A stretch of 37,301 bases of DNA from a virus. Of this stretch, positions 30,154-37,301 are shown piece by piece. The notes below the pieces were generated by a model. The model was not told the origin of the DNA, searched no databases, and saw nothing but the letters and a program-made list of their open reading frames with translations. The position numbers and the translations under genes are program-made. How positions within the stretch are numbered: position 1 is the stretch's first letter; each line of letters begins with the position of its first letter. The stretch lies in the IMG/VR virus record IMGVR_UViG_3300032046_000095, positions 1 to 37,301 of that record; one strand, 5' to 3'.

Positions 30154-31121
30154 AAAAGATTACCCCCGTTCGCAAGAACAAGATAAAGAGAAGCGAGTCG
30201 CGCCCGGATCGGATGAGACGCAACCAAGAGATGGGTGATAAATTCCAACGAGACAATCCCGAATATTGCCGCAACCGGATGCGCAAACTCCGGGTGGAAC
30301 GGGGACGGAACGACGGGATTTACGCGCAGATGATTGACGATGCACTTGAACCAATCGTCTTTGAATCTGATAATGTCGCTCTCACTTCTGATTTTCACAT
30401 CCCATTTACCGATGAGAATTTAATGCAGATCCTATTCCTTGCAGCGGAAGAACACGAGACGAAAGATCTTATTGTCGCCGGGGATTTTTTCGATTGCGAT
30501 AACTGGAGCCAGTTCGTCAAAATGACCGAATCGAATGTGAATATGAAAATGACATGGCACGGTGAGAAAGAAGAGGCAAGAAAAGAGATGCGCCGGCTCC
30601 TGCATCATTTCGATCATATCTATTTTTGCCGGGGAAATCATGAAAAAAGGTGGATCAACCTCAATATGGGCCGGGAAGGCATGCACGACATCTTCTCGAA
30701 TATCAAGCCCGGCAACGTCTCCGAGGATAAATACAAGGAACGGGTAAAAGTTACCCTCGACGATCATATCCATCTCATCCAGCGCGGGCAACTCTGGAAA
30801 GTCTGCCACCCAAGGAACTTCCGCATCACTCCACTATCAGTTGCCCGGGATCTCGCGGCAAAACATCTCTGTAATATGTACATCGCACACGGGCATGCAT
30901 TCAATCAGGGGATGGACCGGTCAGGGAGATTCATATGCCTTGATGGCGGCGGACTCTTCGATCCCAATGCACTGGAATACCTCAGGGATACCACTTGTCA
31001 CCCCATGGTCAGGAATGGTTTTTATATCCTCAAAGAAGGGGAACTGAAAGTCTATGAGGGGCATGGAATTGATTCACCAACCTCGCTTGATTTATTGATG
31101 GGAAAACTGGAGGCGCGATAG
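30138..31121 (+). CDS. Calcineurin-like metallophosphoesterase
   Basis: This 327-residue protein has all main motifs: SDFH at residues 84-87, AGDFFD at 114-119, GNHE at 166-169, CHP with His224, and AHGHA at 250-254. The N-terminal 60 residues are basic and low in structure and may bind nucleic acid. Members act on nucleic acid ends or phosphoproteins. Being next to the terminase genes hints at DNA processing. ATG 30138 overlaps the previous gene by 16 bases with GGTGAAGG near it. Confidence 0.85.
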   Translation: MPSKIKKITPVRKNKIKRSESRPDRMRRNQEMGDKFQRDNPEYCRNRMRKLRVERGRNDGIYAQMIDDALEPIVFESDNVALTSDFHIPFTDENLMQILFLAAEEHETKDLIVAGDFFDCDNWSQFVKMTESNVNMKMTWHGEKEEARKEMRRLLHHFDHIYFCRGNHEKRWINLNMGREGMHDIFSNIKPGNVSEDKYKERVKVTLDDHIHLIQRGQLWKVCHPRNFRITPLSVARDLAAKHLCNMYIAHGHAFNQGMDRSGRFICLDGGGLFDPNALEYLRDTTCHPMVRNGFYILKEGELKVYEGHGIDSPTSLDLLMGKLEAR

Positions 31122-31122
31122 G

Positions 31123-31575
31123 ATGCCCCGGAAATGCTCCATTTGTGAACACGTATCGCGACACGAAATAGATACCGCGCTCGTCAGTCCAAACGCGACA
31201 TTACGCGACATAGCGCGACAATACCGCGTTTCCAAGGATGCTGTATCGCGACACATTAAAGGTGGGCATATCGCGGCCAAGATCCAGAAGGCCAAACACG
31301 CCCACGAAGCCCTTGCTGCCGATATTCTCCTAAACAGGATCCAGAAGTTTCACGACAAGTTCGAAAAGGTGGCAAAGAACGCCCAGCAATGGGGTGATCC
31401 AGAACTCGAACTGAGGGTCTACAATGCACAGGCAAAATACCTCGAACTTGAGGGTAAAGCCACCGGGGCCTTCCGGGAGAAGATCGAACACTCCGGAGAT
31501 ATGAATATCACAAACAAGCTGACCGACGAGGAGGTGGAAACCCGTGCAAATGCGATCCATGCCAAACGTAAGTGA
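31123..31575 (+). CDS. terS: Terminase small subunit
   Basis: This 150-residue protein starts at ATG 31123, one base after the previous stop. It begins with a CSICEH metal knuckle, then a helix-turn-helix (ATLRDIARQYRVSKDAVSRHI), and after residue 70 helices that usually form the oligomer ring, then an acidic C-terminus. It recognises the packaging site. Its own coding sequence holds five CGCGACA motifs that could be that site. It overlaps the large subunit start by 32 bases. Confidence 0.85.
   Translation: MPRKCSICEHVSRHEIDTALVSPNATLRDIARQYRVSKDAVSRHIKGGHIAAKIQKAKHAHEALAADILLNRIQKFHDKFEKVAKNAQQWGDPELELRVYNAQAKYLELEGKATGAFREKIEHSGDMNITNKLTDEEVETRANAIHAKRK
31157..31253 (+). repeat. Five CGCGACA motifs in the small terminase gene (candidate pac site)
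   Basis: CGCGACA occurs at 31157-31163, 31194-31200, 31204-31210, 31214-31220 and 31247-31253. The three central copies are spaced exactly 10 bp, one helical turn, so they face the same side of the DNA. In headful-packaging phages the pac site often lies within or near the small terminase gene. Function is inferred. Confidence 0.6.
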
Positions 31576-32821
31576 TATCGATATCCTAAGGGAATATGTG
31601 ACCCGGTGGACATTCCTTGCACATCCCGGCCAGATCCCACCGGAAGACCAGGCGTGGTTCTGCTACCTCATGCGCTCCGGGCGCGGTGGTGGCAAGACCC
31701 GGGCCGGCGCAGAGTGGATCCTGAAAAGAGTCCGGCAGGGGTACCGTCACATCGCGCTCATCGGGCAGACCGCAGCGGATGTCCGGGATACCATGGTCGA
31801 ACTCGGTCCTTCCAGCATCATGAAGATCGCTCGACCAAAAGAACGACCAATATATGAACCAAGTAAGCGGCGTCTTACATTCCCCAACGGCGCCGTCGCA
31901 ACTACTTTCACAGGAGAGGAACCTGATCAGCTAAGGGGACCCGCACACGACACGGTCTGGATTGATGAGCTCGCGAAGTTCAAGTATCCCGAAGAGACGT
32001 GGGACAACATGGAGATGGGTCTCCGGCTCGGCAATAACCCCCAAGTCTTCTGCACCACGACGCCCCGACCGATCCCTATCATCAAGCGACTCATCAAGGA
32101 CCCGACCACGATCGATATCCGTTTTTCAACCTCACAGAACGCCGAGAACCTCTCCCCGATTTTCTTGAAGCGCATTCAGGAGCGGTACGCGGGCACCCGG
32201 CTGGGTCGGCAAGAACTTGAAGGAGAGGTATTGGAAGATAACCCGGATGCTCTATTCCACCGGGAAATAATCGAGAACCTCCGTGTACGGGAAGCCCCGC
32301 AACTTATCCGGGTCGTGATCGGAGTAGATCCGGCAGTCACCGGGAACGAAAAATCCGACGAGACAGGTATAATCGCGGGAGGTATCGCAGCGAACGGACA
32401 TGGATATATCTTACAGGATGCATCTCTGCAGGCATCTCCTGCGGAATGGGCCCGGGCAGCCATAAAAACCTTCCATGACCGGAAAGCCGACCGGATGATT
32501 GGGGAGGTCAACAATGGCGGGGATCTCGTAGAGGTCAACATCCGCACGGTTGACCGGAACATTCCCTTTACCGCCGTCCATGCCTCCCGCGGGAAGGCGA
32601 TCCGGGCGGAACCCGTGGCAGCACTCTATGAGCAAGGTCGGATTCACCATGTCGGCACATTCCCGGAACTGGAGGATCAGATGTGCAACTGGGTGCCGGG
32701 CGGCAAGAGTCCCGACCGGATGGATGCGCTCGTCTGGTGTATTTGGGAACTATTCGGTCTCGGACTGAAGGACGAACAACAGCAGCGTGTGTATGTAATT
32801 CACGACGACACGGAGATTTGA
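31544..32821 (+). CDS. terL: Terminase large subunit (ATPase-nuclease)
   Basis: This 425-residue protein starts at GTG 31544, seven bases after GAGGAGGTGG. The ATPase domain has Walker A SGRGGGKT at residues 45-52 and Walker B TVWIDE at 137-142. The C-terminal RNase-H-like nuclease has Asp262 (VDPAVTG), Glu321 (GEVNN) and Asp394 (DRMDAL). It cuts and pumps DNA into the prohead through the portal. The layout fits the Terminase_6 type. Confidence 0.95.
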   Translation: MQMRSMPNVSDIDILREYVTRWTFLAHPGQIPPEDQAWFCYLMRSGRGGGKTRAGAEWILKRVRQGYRHIALIGQTAADVRDTMVELGPSSIMKIARPKERPIYEPSKRRLTFPNGAVATTFTGEEPDQLRGPAHDTVWIDELAKFKYPEETWDNMEMGLRLGNNPQVFCTTTPRPIPIIKRLIKDPTTIDIRFSTSQNAENLSPIFLKRIQERYAGTRLGRQELEGEVLEDNPDALFHREIIENLRVREAPQLIRVVIGVDPAVTGNEKSDETGIIAGGIAANGHGYILQDASLQASPAEWARAAIKTFHDRKADRMIGEVNNGGDLVEVNIRTVDRNIPFTAVHASRGKAIRAEPVAALYEQGRIHHVGTFPELEDQMCNWVPGGKSPDRMDALVWCIWELFGLGLKDEQQQRVYVIHDDTEI

Positions 32822-32838
32822 AGGAGTTTACGATTACT

Positions 32839-33216
32839 ATGTCAGCAAAAAAACAGCAGCAGGTAAAGAAGCAGGAACCGCAGAAGACCACAGAGACAGT
32901 ACCGCCCATAGTGGCAAAACCCGGCGGCACCGAACCCGGCACCCGCCCGATGATCCAGGCACCGGCAGAGGAGCCGCGCACGACCACAACGATCCAGGTG
33001 AGCACCGAGAACAAGGGCCGGCTTGAGATCCTAAAAGGGATGCTCAATATGCCTGACTACAACAGCACCATAGGCCGGATAATCGACATCATCCCGCAGA
33101 AGCTGAGCACCGAGCAGGAGGTCCACCTTATCATGCCGGTCTCGCGGTTCCGGTGGTTGCTCGCCCATCAGGACTCATGCGACTGCCGGACGGCCCTCAA
33201 TGATGCGAAGGTGTGA
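32839..33216 (+). CDS. RHH-like protein between terminase and portal
   Basis: ATG 32839 gives 125 residues; an upstream frame overlapping terL is not needed. The first 50 residues are low-complexity, rich in Lys, Gln, Pro and Thr. Then TTTTIQVSTENKGRLEILKGMLNMPDYNSTIGRII fits a ribbon-helix-helix DNA-binding fold, followed by a helix and a CDC motif. The first residues could contact DNA. It may regulate the morphogenesis operon or bind a repeat array; this is inference. Confidence 0.65.
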   Translation: MSAKKQQQVKKQEPQKTTETVPPIVAKPGGTEPGTRPMIQAPAEEPRTTTTIQVSTENKGRLEILKGMLNMPDYNSTIGRIIDIIPQKLSTEQEVHLIMPVSRFRWLLAHQDSCDCRTALNDAKV

Positions 33217-33219
33217 GGG

Positions 33220-34767
33220 ATGGCCGCCCGTAAATCTGCTGTCAAAGCCGCACCTACGCAGGAACCGCTCGTGAAGATGCACGAAGAGCTCATGATCCGG
33301 TACAACAACCTCGCCCTCGAAATGGAACAGCGGCTTGATGGAGATGGCAAATTCTCCGAATCCCTCAGCGATCTCGATTGGGCTAACCGGGTGGACCGGG
33401 ATTATCTTTGGATCCGCACTAGTGGCGCCAATGCCCCGCAGTTCCGGTACATGACCAAAGAGATCATCGACATGTACGCCGATATCGCGGCCTTCATGGC
33501 GGTCTATAATCCCCTCGTCAAGCGTATTGTCGATGTGAAAACCCAGTTCACATTTGCCCTTGATTATTCCATCACTTCCGAGACCGGACAGGATACCATC
33601 GATGAGATCAAGAGGGACGACCTGAACCAACAGGCATTCTTCGGGCACCAGGCAATTGCGGATATCGACGGCGAACTTCAGAAGGCGGGCAACGTCTTCA
33701 TCGCCATCTGGCCTGATAAGAAGCAGGTCCGGGCGTGGAGCAACTACGAGATCCGGGATATCGTGACGGACTCAGAGGATGCCTGCAGGCCGCTGTTCTA
33801 CCTACGCTCGTGGCTCGATGATAAGGGAAGCGAGCACCGGAAGGCATACCCATCGGTATTCGTTCAGCCGGGCGATATACCAACGAGCAAGACGGCACTT
33901 TCCCACCTTGGCAGCAACTACGAGGTCGATCGGAATGCCGTAGTCTACCACATGAGCGCCAAGAAAGGCATCAAGCAGAAGTTCGCGCTCTCGGAGCTGG
34001 TCGCTGTCTGCCGGTGGGCGAAACCCCACGAGAAATATCTCGAAGACTTCGCCGCGATCGTGGCCGCTCTCCGGAAATACTCGCACCTCATGACCACCAA
34101 GGGCACGGCCTCGCAGGCGTCCGCTATAGCGACACAGTTCAAAGGCAACACGGATTATATGGGCACCCCGCTCCAGAGTCAACCAGCCGGTTCAATGGTC
34201 GTGGCGCAGGAAGGAAACGAGCTCCGGGTTGTGGACGCTGGCAGCGGCAAGATCGTGGGCATTGAAGGTGCCCGGTCGTTCCTACTCATGGTATCGGCTG
34301 CGTCGGGTGTACCGGAAACCTACCTCACCATGGACCCGAGCACCGGGAATCTCGCAACGGCAAAGCAGATCTCGCCTGTATTCATCATGCTCATCCAGGA
34401 GCGCCAGACTGCTTGGAAGAATGCTCTTACAATTGTTTTCAAGACGCTACTGGAATCTGATGATTTCGAGGTATCATTCCCGCCAATCCGGGATAATATC
34501 GATGCTTATGTTGCCAACGTCAATGCATTCGCCCGGACTTCTCAGGGTACATGGACGGGAGCAGTTCAGCCGGTCGATTACATCAAGGCGGCATACGAGG
34601 CGCTGGAATGGAAACTCCCCGACAAGGAAACCATTGATACCATGGCAGCCGCGCTGGAGGCATCCGGGGCGGTGCCAGCGGAACCCCCGGGTATGGATGC
34701 CGGTCTTGACGCTATAGCGCAGGCGGCCACGGGGCTGATGGAAGCGGCGAGGAAGTCTAAAGCATGA
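33220..34767 (+). CDS. Portal protein
   Basis: This 515-residue protein starts at ATG 33220, three bases after the previous stop. Segments such as EIIDMYADIAAFMAVYNPLVKRIVDVKTQ near residues 85-110 (stem and crown region) and GVPETYLTMDPSTGNLATAKQI near 360-380 are typical of siphovirus portals. It forms the dodecameric DNA gate at one capsid vertex. It lies between the terminase block and the MuF-like gene. The C-terminus is Ala-rich and helical. Confidence 0.9.
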   Translation: MAARKSAVKAAPTQEPLVKMHEELMIRYNNLALEMEQRLDGDGKFSESLSDLDWANRVDRDYLWIRTSGANAPQFRYMTKEIIDMYADIAAFMAVYNPLVKRIVDVKTQFTFALDYSITSETGQDTIDEIKRDDLNQQAFFGHQAIADIDGELQKAGNVFIAIWPDKKQVRAWSNYEIRDIVTDSEDACRPLFYLRSWLDDKGSEHRKAYPSVFVQPGDIPTSKTALSHLGSNYEVDRNAVVYHMSAKKGIKQKFALSELVAVCRWAKPHEKYLEDFAAIVAALRKYSHLMTTKGTASQASAIATQFKGNTDYMGTPLQSQPAGSMVVAQEGNELRVVDAGSGKIVGIEGARSFLLMVSAASGVPETYLTMDPSTGNLATAKQISPVFIMLIQERQTAWKNALTIVFKTLLESDDFEVSFPPIRDNIDAYVANVNAFARTSQGTWTGAVQPVDYIKAAYEALEWKLPDKETIDTMAAALEASGAVPAEPPGMDAGLDAIAQAATGLMEAARKSKA

Positions 34768-35594
34768 CCCTCTATGAAGCCGCCGCCCGGCTCTCCCGCG
34801 CCGTGATCGCACTGAAGAAGCGCCGGGAAAAGGACACCCTCGCCCGGAAGCACCAGAAGAAGATCGCGGCCTTTTTCAGGGCACAGAAAGCACAGGTCCT
34901 GGACCGGATGAAGGAGCAGGAATACCTATTCTCGGAATCATTCCGCCGTCTTTCGGAGGAAACGATCATCGACTTCACGCTCCAAAACTGGGATCGCATC
35001 TGGGAAGTTATTGCCAATGGCAGTAGTGGGGATCTCCAGAAAATCATTTTCCAGGCTGAAGCCGATGGGGTAATCCGTGGATCTGAGCAGCTCAAGAAAG
35101 CCATCCCGCTGTTTGACAAAAAATCATCCTTCAATCTTGCAAATCCCCGCGCCGTGCAATGGTTTTCCGACCGGGGTGGTAGCATCGACTACATCAAGGG
35201 TATCCAAAGCACCACGGGCGATCAGCTCAAAAGCATCATCGGCAAAGCCATCGATGAGGGCAAATCCTACACACAGACCGCCAAGGAGATCTCGGAGAAA
35301 TTCGATGATTTCACTCGCGACCGGGCGCAGCGGATCGCCGTCTACGAGACCGGGCAGGCATACGAGGAGGGCAACATGCTCTTCTCGCAGTCGCTCAAAG
35401 ACGACGGGCTCGTGATGGAAAAAAAGTGGATGACCAGCCATGATGAAAAGGTCAGGCCGGAGCACCAAGCCAACGAGGCGGAGGGTTGGATCCCCATCGA
35501 CCAATACCACGGAACGGGCGATTATATTCCGCCATCTGATCTGGGCTGCCGGTGCTATGAAGAGTACCGGGAAGCGCCCCAAATGGCGGGATAA
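34764..35594 (+). CDS. MuF-like minor head / morphogenesis protein
   Basis: This 276-residue protein starts at ATG 34764 (ATGA overlap). Residues 1-190 are mostly helical and basic. The C-terminal MuF signature is clear: KKWMTSHDEKVRPEHQAN at about 220-237, then IPIDQ and PPSDLGCRCYEEY at 257-268. MuF proteins are minor capsid proteins that may enter the cell with DNA. The gene ends just before the repeat array. Confidence 0.9.
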   Translation: MTLYEAAARLSRAVIALKKRREKDTLARKHQKKIAAFFRAQKAQVLDRMKEQEYLFSESFRRLSEETIIDFTLQNWDRIWEVIANGSSGDLQKIIFQAEADGVIRGSEQLKKAIPLFDKKSSFNLANPRAVQWFSDRGGSIDYIKGIQSTTGDQLKSIIGKAIDEGKSYTQTAKEISEKFDDFTRDRAQRIAVYETGQAYEEGNMLFSQSLKDDGLVMEKKWMTSHDEKVRPEHQANEAEGWIPIDQYHGTGDYIPPSDLGCRCYEEYREAPQMAG

Positions 35595-35599
35595 TAGTT

Positions 35600-35986
35600 A
35601 AAAGTTACTCTCAATATGATATGTTTACACCACATTGAAGTTAAAAGTTAGGTACAATATGATGTGGTTATGACATATTGAAGTGAAAAGTTGATCATCA
35701 TATGATGTAAGTATAGTAGATGGAGACAAGAAGTTGGGTACGATATGATATGACTATAGCATATGGAAGTCAAAAGTTTGCCTCCGTTATATATACACTT
35801 GATAGATGGCACTCAAAAGTTGAGAGCCATTATATATATTTTCGATAGATGGAGGATAAAAGTTGGGTACGATATGCTATAGGTACATCATATTGTACTT
35901 AAAAGTTAACCATGATATGGTGTACTTATATCATATAGGGGTTGAGAGTTATGGATGATATGATATAATATGACAGATCCTTCCTA
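35600..35986 (+). repeat. Nine 43-bp degenerate direct repeats with an internal dyad
   Basis: Units begin at 35600, 35643, 35686, 35729, 35772, 35815, 35858, 35901 and 35944, exactly 43 bp apart. Most start AAAAGTT, then a variable part and ATATGATAT. Many have the dyad ATATG-N12/13-CATAT, with CAATATG/CATATTG perfect in the second unit. There is no unique spacer, so this is not CRISPR, and the block is noncoding. Possible roles are iteron origin, partition site, or operator for the head operon downstream. Confidence 0.9.
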
Positions 35987-36082
35987 AACTGAATTGATAT
36001 TTACCCCATCTCAAAGAAATATGAGCAGGCACCGACCGAATAACCCGCTCTTTTATACAACATTCACCTTTAGTTAGGTAAT
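35987..36082 (+). other. Noncoding spacer between repeat array and promoters
   Basis: Together with the repeat array and the two promoter elements this completes a noncoding block of about 640 bases (35595-36236). I see no gene in it. It contains a few A/T-rich runs and an isolated frame of no interest. A packaging or replication role for the whole block is possible. Confidence 0.5.
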
Positions 36083-36091
36083 CTTTATATA
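36083..36091 (+). promoter_or_regulatory. TATA box, first promoter before the protease operon
   Basis: CTTTATATA at 36083-36091 is a good archaeal TATA box and would set a transcription start near 36114. A hairpin with a six-base stem (GCACAT/ATGTGC, 36108-36125) lies at that start. Confidence 0.55.
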
Positions 36092-36107
36092 CTTACATCG
36101 CAGGGCC

Positions 36108-36125
36108 GCACATGCCCCGATGTGC
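36108..36125 (+). promoter_or_regulatory. Perfect 6-bp hairpin at predicted transcription start
   Basis: GCACAT (36108-36113) and ATGTGC (36120-36125) flank a six-base GC-rich loop. In DNA it could be an operator and in RNA a 5' stem. It lies about 27 bases after the TATA box. Confidence 0.45.
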
Positions 36126-36203
36126 ATCCGATAAACAGACCATAGCCAAATTTCCTTCTTTCACATCTAAAACACACCCTTCTTCACTATAGGACAGGCT
36201 TTC

Positions 36204-36214
36204 CTATATATATA
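36204..36214 (+). promoter_or_regulatory. TATA box, second promoter before the protease operon
   Basis: CTATATATATA at 36204-36214 lies about 28 bases before ATG 36237, which starts a 14-residue frame with no Shine-Dalgarno site. This is the same leaderless geometry seen at three other sites in the window. Confidence 0.55.
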
Positions 36215-36236
36215 ATGTTCAACGCCAATATGTACA

Positions 36237-36281
36237 ATGGCAGCCAGAAAGTCCATTTTTACCGGGTGGTGCCATGCCTAA
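36237..36281 (+). CDS. Possible 14-residue leader peptide
   Basis: The frame MAARKSIFTGWCHA lies at the leaderless position after the TATA box and overlaps the protease start by eight bases. It could couple or regulate translation of the protease gene. It may also be chance; its first six residues equal those of the portal protein, without obvious reason. Confidence 0.35.
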   Translation: MAARKSIFTGWCHA

Positions 36282-37301
36282 GGGCCAATGGACGCCCCCG
36301 GATGCCGGAGAGGATGCCCCGGCTGAAGTGAAAGACATCCTTGCCAGAGTCTATTCTGATTACCGTGATGAGCATCCCGCTGAAGATCCCGCCGTCAAAG
36401 CTAAGGGTGCGCAGATCGCATGGGGCGCCGTCAAGAATGCAGGCTGGGAAAAGGACGCTGATGGTAAGTGGGTAAAGAAATCCGCCAAAGAGTCCACCGT
36501 TTTCGATTCCCCATTCTCACACTTCCGGCTGATCGAGGCCGGCAAGAAAGGCGAGCTCCTCATCGATGTTCATATCATCGGTCCTGGGTGGGGGGCCTCA
36601 GGATACTATTCCGAGACCGTCCTGAAGAAAGCCTGCGAGAGTGGCGTGTACCCGGAGGGGATGCACATGCACATCGACCACCCCACCCGTTCCGCTGAGA
36701 AGGAACAACCCGCCCGGACCATCAAGGGAGAATCACCACTTGCAGCGGTCCTCACGGAGGCCGGGCATTACGACCCGAAAGGATGGGACGGCCCCGGGGT
36801 GTATGCCAAGGCCCGCGTGATGCCTCAATTCATCGAGGATATCAAGGCGATGGACGGCCATATCGGGATCTCCCACTATGTCAGCGGGAAGTCCGAGGTC
36901 GGTGAGGCTGAGGGCAAGAAAGGCCCCATCATTACGGAACTGATTGCGGATTCCCTGAACACCGTTGACTTTGTCACGGTGCCTGGAGCCGGTGGGCATT
37001 ATCGCACGCTGTTTTCGGAGATGAAGGTCGGACGGACAGACCCGATTGGAAACATGAACAAAAAGAAGGAAGGAAACATGGGAACTGACAATCAGGAATC
37101 ACTGACACTCTCGGAGGTTCGCACGAACCACCCGGAGATTTTCGAGGAGATGAAAAGAACTCTCTCGGAAGAGCTCAAGATTGAGTCCGTCACCAAGGAC
37201 CAGACCAAGAAACTGATCGAAGCAGCGGATAAGATCAAGGCTCTGGAACAGAAGGTCGCAGAGCAGGGCGCGAAACTCGCAGAGGTGAAGGCCCGCGAGT
37301 A
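36274..37301 (+). CDS. ChaB-like domain fused to prohead protease and scaffold (3' end beyond window)
   Basis: ATG 36274 follows GGTGGT and gives 342 residues to the edge. Residues about 18-70 look like a ChaB domain (ILARVYSDYR, GAQIAWGAVKNAGW, DADGKWVKK). Residues about 80-250 are the prohead protease: His136 in HIDHP, Ser200 in GHIGISHY and the typical VDFVTVPGAGG. After residue 265 a helical coiled-coil scaffold begins. If the ends join, a TGA at 26-28 closes the frame at about 351 residues. The protein builds and then cleaves the prohead scaffold. Confidence 0.88.
   Translation, partial: MPKGQWTPPDAGEDAPAEVKDILARVYSDYRDEHPAEDPAVKAKGAQIAWGAVKNAGWEKDADGKWVKKSAKESTVFDSPFSHFRLIEAGKKGELLIDVHIIGPGWGASGYYSETVLKKACESGVYPEGMHMHIDHPTRSAEKEQPARTIKGESPLAAVLTEAGHYDPKGWDGPGVYAKARVMPQFIEDIKAMDGHIGISHYVSGKSEVGEAEGKKGPIITELIADSLNTVDFVTVPGAGGHYRTLFSEMKVGRTDPIGNMNKKKEGNMGTDNQESLTLSEVRTNHPEIFEEMKRTLSEELKIESVTKDQTKKLIEAADKIKALEQKVAEQGAKLAEVKARE
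37078..37301 (+). CDS. Nested in-frame scaffold protein (internal start)
   Basis: An in-frame ATG at 37078 (residue 269 of the protease protein) is preceded by GAAGGAAGG at 37067-37075. The product would begin MGTDNQESLTLSEV and be the helical scaffold alone. Lambda C/Nu3 provides the model for such nested scaffolds. The 3' end is beyond the window or at 28 if circular. Confidence 0.6.
   Translation, partial: MGTDNQESLTLSEVRTNHPEIFEEMKRTLSEELKIESVTKDQTKKLIEAADKIKALEQKVAEQGAKLAEVKARE

Noticed and set aside
35600-35986. CRISPR array
   Set aside because: Units are contiguous and degenerate with no unique spacers, and no cas gene is near.

Overview
The window looks like the complete or nearly complete genome of an archaeal head-tailed virus with siphovirus-type tail genes. 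The virion genes run in the usual order: terminase, portal, MuF-like protein, ChaB-protease-scaffold, major capsid protein, connectors, tail tube, tail chaperones with a -1 frameshift, tape measure, Dit, Tal and fibres. The archaeal signs are TATA/BRE-like promoters about 26-28 nt upstream of start codons that lack Shine-Dalgarno sites, a PEGA-domain protein, an AbrB-type regulator and many zinc-ribbon microproteins. A methanogen of the Methanomicrobiales is my best guess for the host. Size and layout recall siphoviruses of that group, but this is from memory and no search was run.

Layout. (1) 1-14685, plus strand: small virion protein, major capsid protein, connector and neck genes, tail tube, chaperones, tape measure, Dit and a block of repeat-containing tail proteins. 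(2) 14680-15125, minus strand: two small genes, one a membrane protein, divergent from an AbrB-like regulator. (3) 15215-26995, plus strand: a tightly packed accessory operon, mostly linked by ATGA or TGATG overlaps. It holds many Cys-rich microproteins, an ASCH-domain protein, an antirepressor, an HNH endonuclease, an adenine and a cytosine DNA methyltransferase, and one probable minus-strand insertion (22792-23112). (4) 27065-28513: a likely lysis cassette of a papain-like cysteine peptidase with a PEGA domain followed by a small holin-like membrane protein, with its own promoter. (5) 28664-28735: tRNA-Ile(GAU), followed by small genes, an HEIIE-type putative peptidase and a metallophosphoesterase. 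(6) 31123-35594: terminase small and large subunits, an RHH protein, portal and MuF-like protein. (7) 35595-36236: noncoding, with nine 43-bp direct repeats at exact spacing and two promoters. (8) 36274-37301: ChaB-protease-scaffold, running off the end.

The two ends appear to abut. Joining base 37301 to base 1 creates an ATG for the open frame at 1-188, behind a GAGGTGA motif, and gives the protease-scaffold frame a nearby stop. The molecule is therefore probably circular or circularly permuted. No integrase, DNA polymerase, helicase or primase was recognised, so replication probably relies on the host or on unrecognised proteins.

The most interesting signals are the 43-bp repeat array, a cluster of CGCGACA motifs inside the small terminase gene (candidate pac site), the peptidase-holin cassette (candidate lysis system for an archaeal protein envelope), the run of zinc-ribbon microproteins, and a recurring leaderless-promoter pattern.
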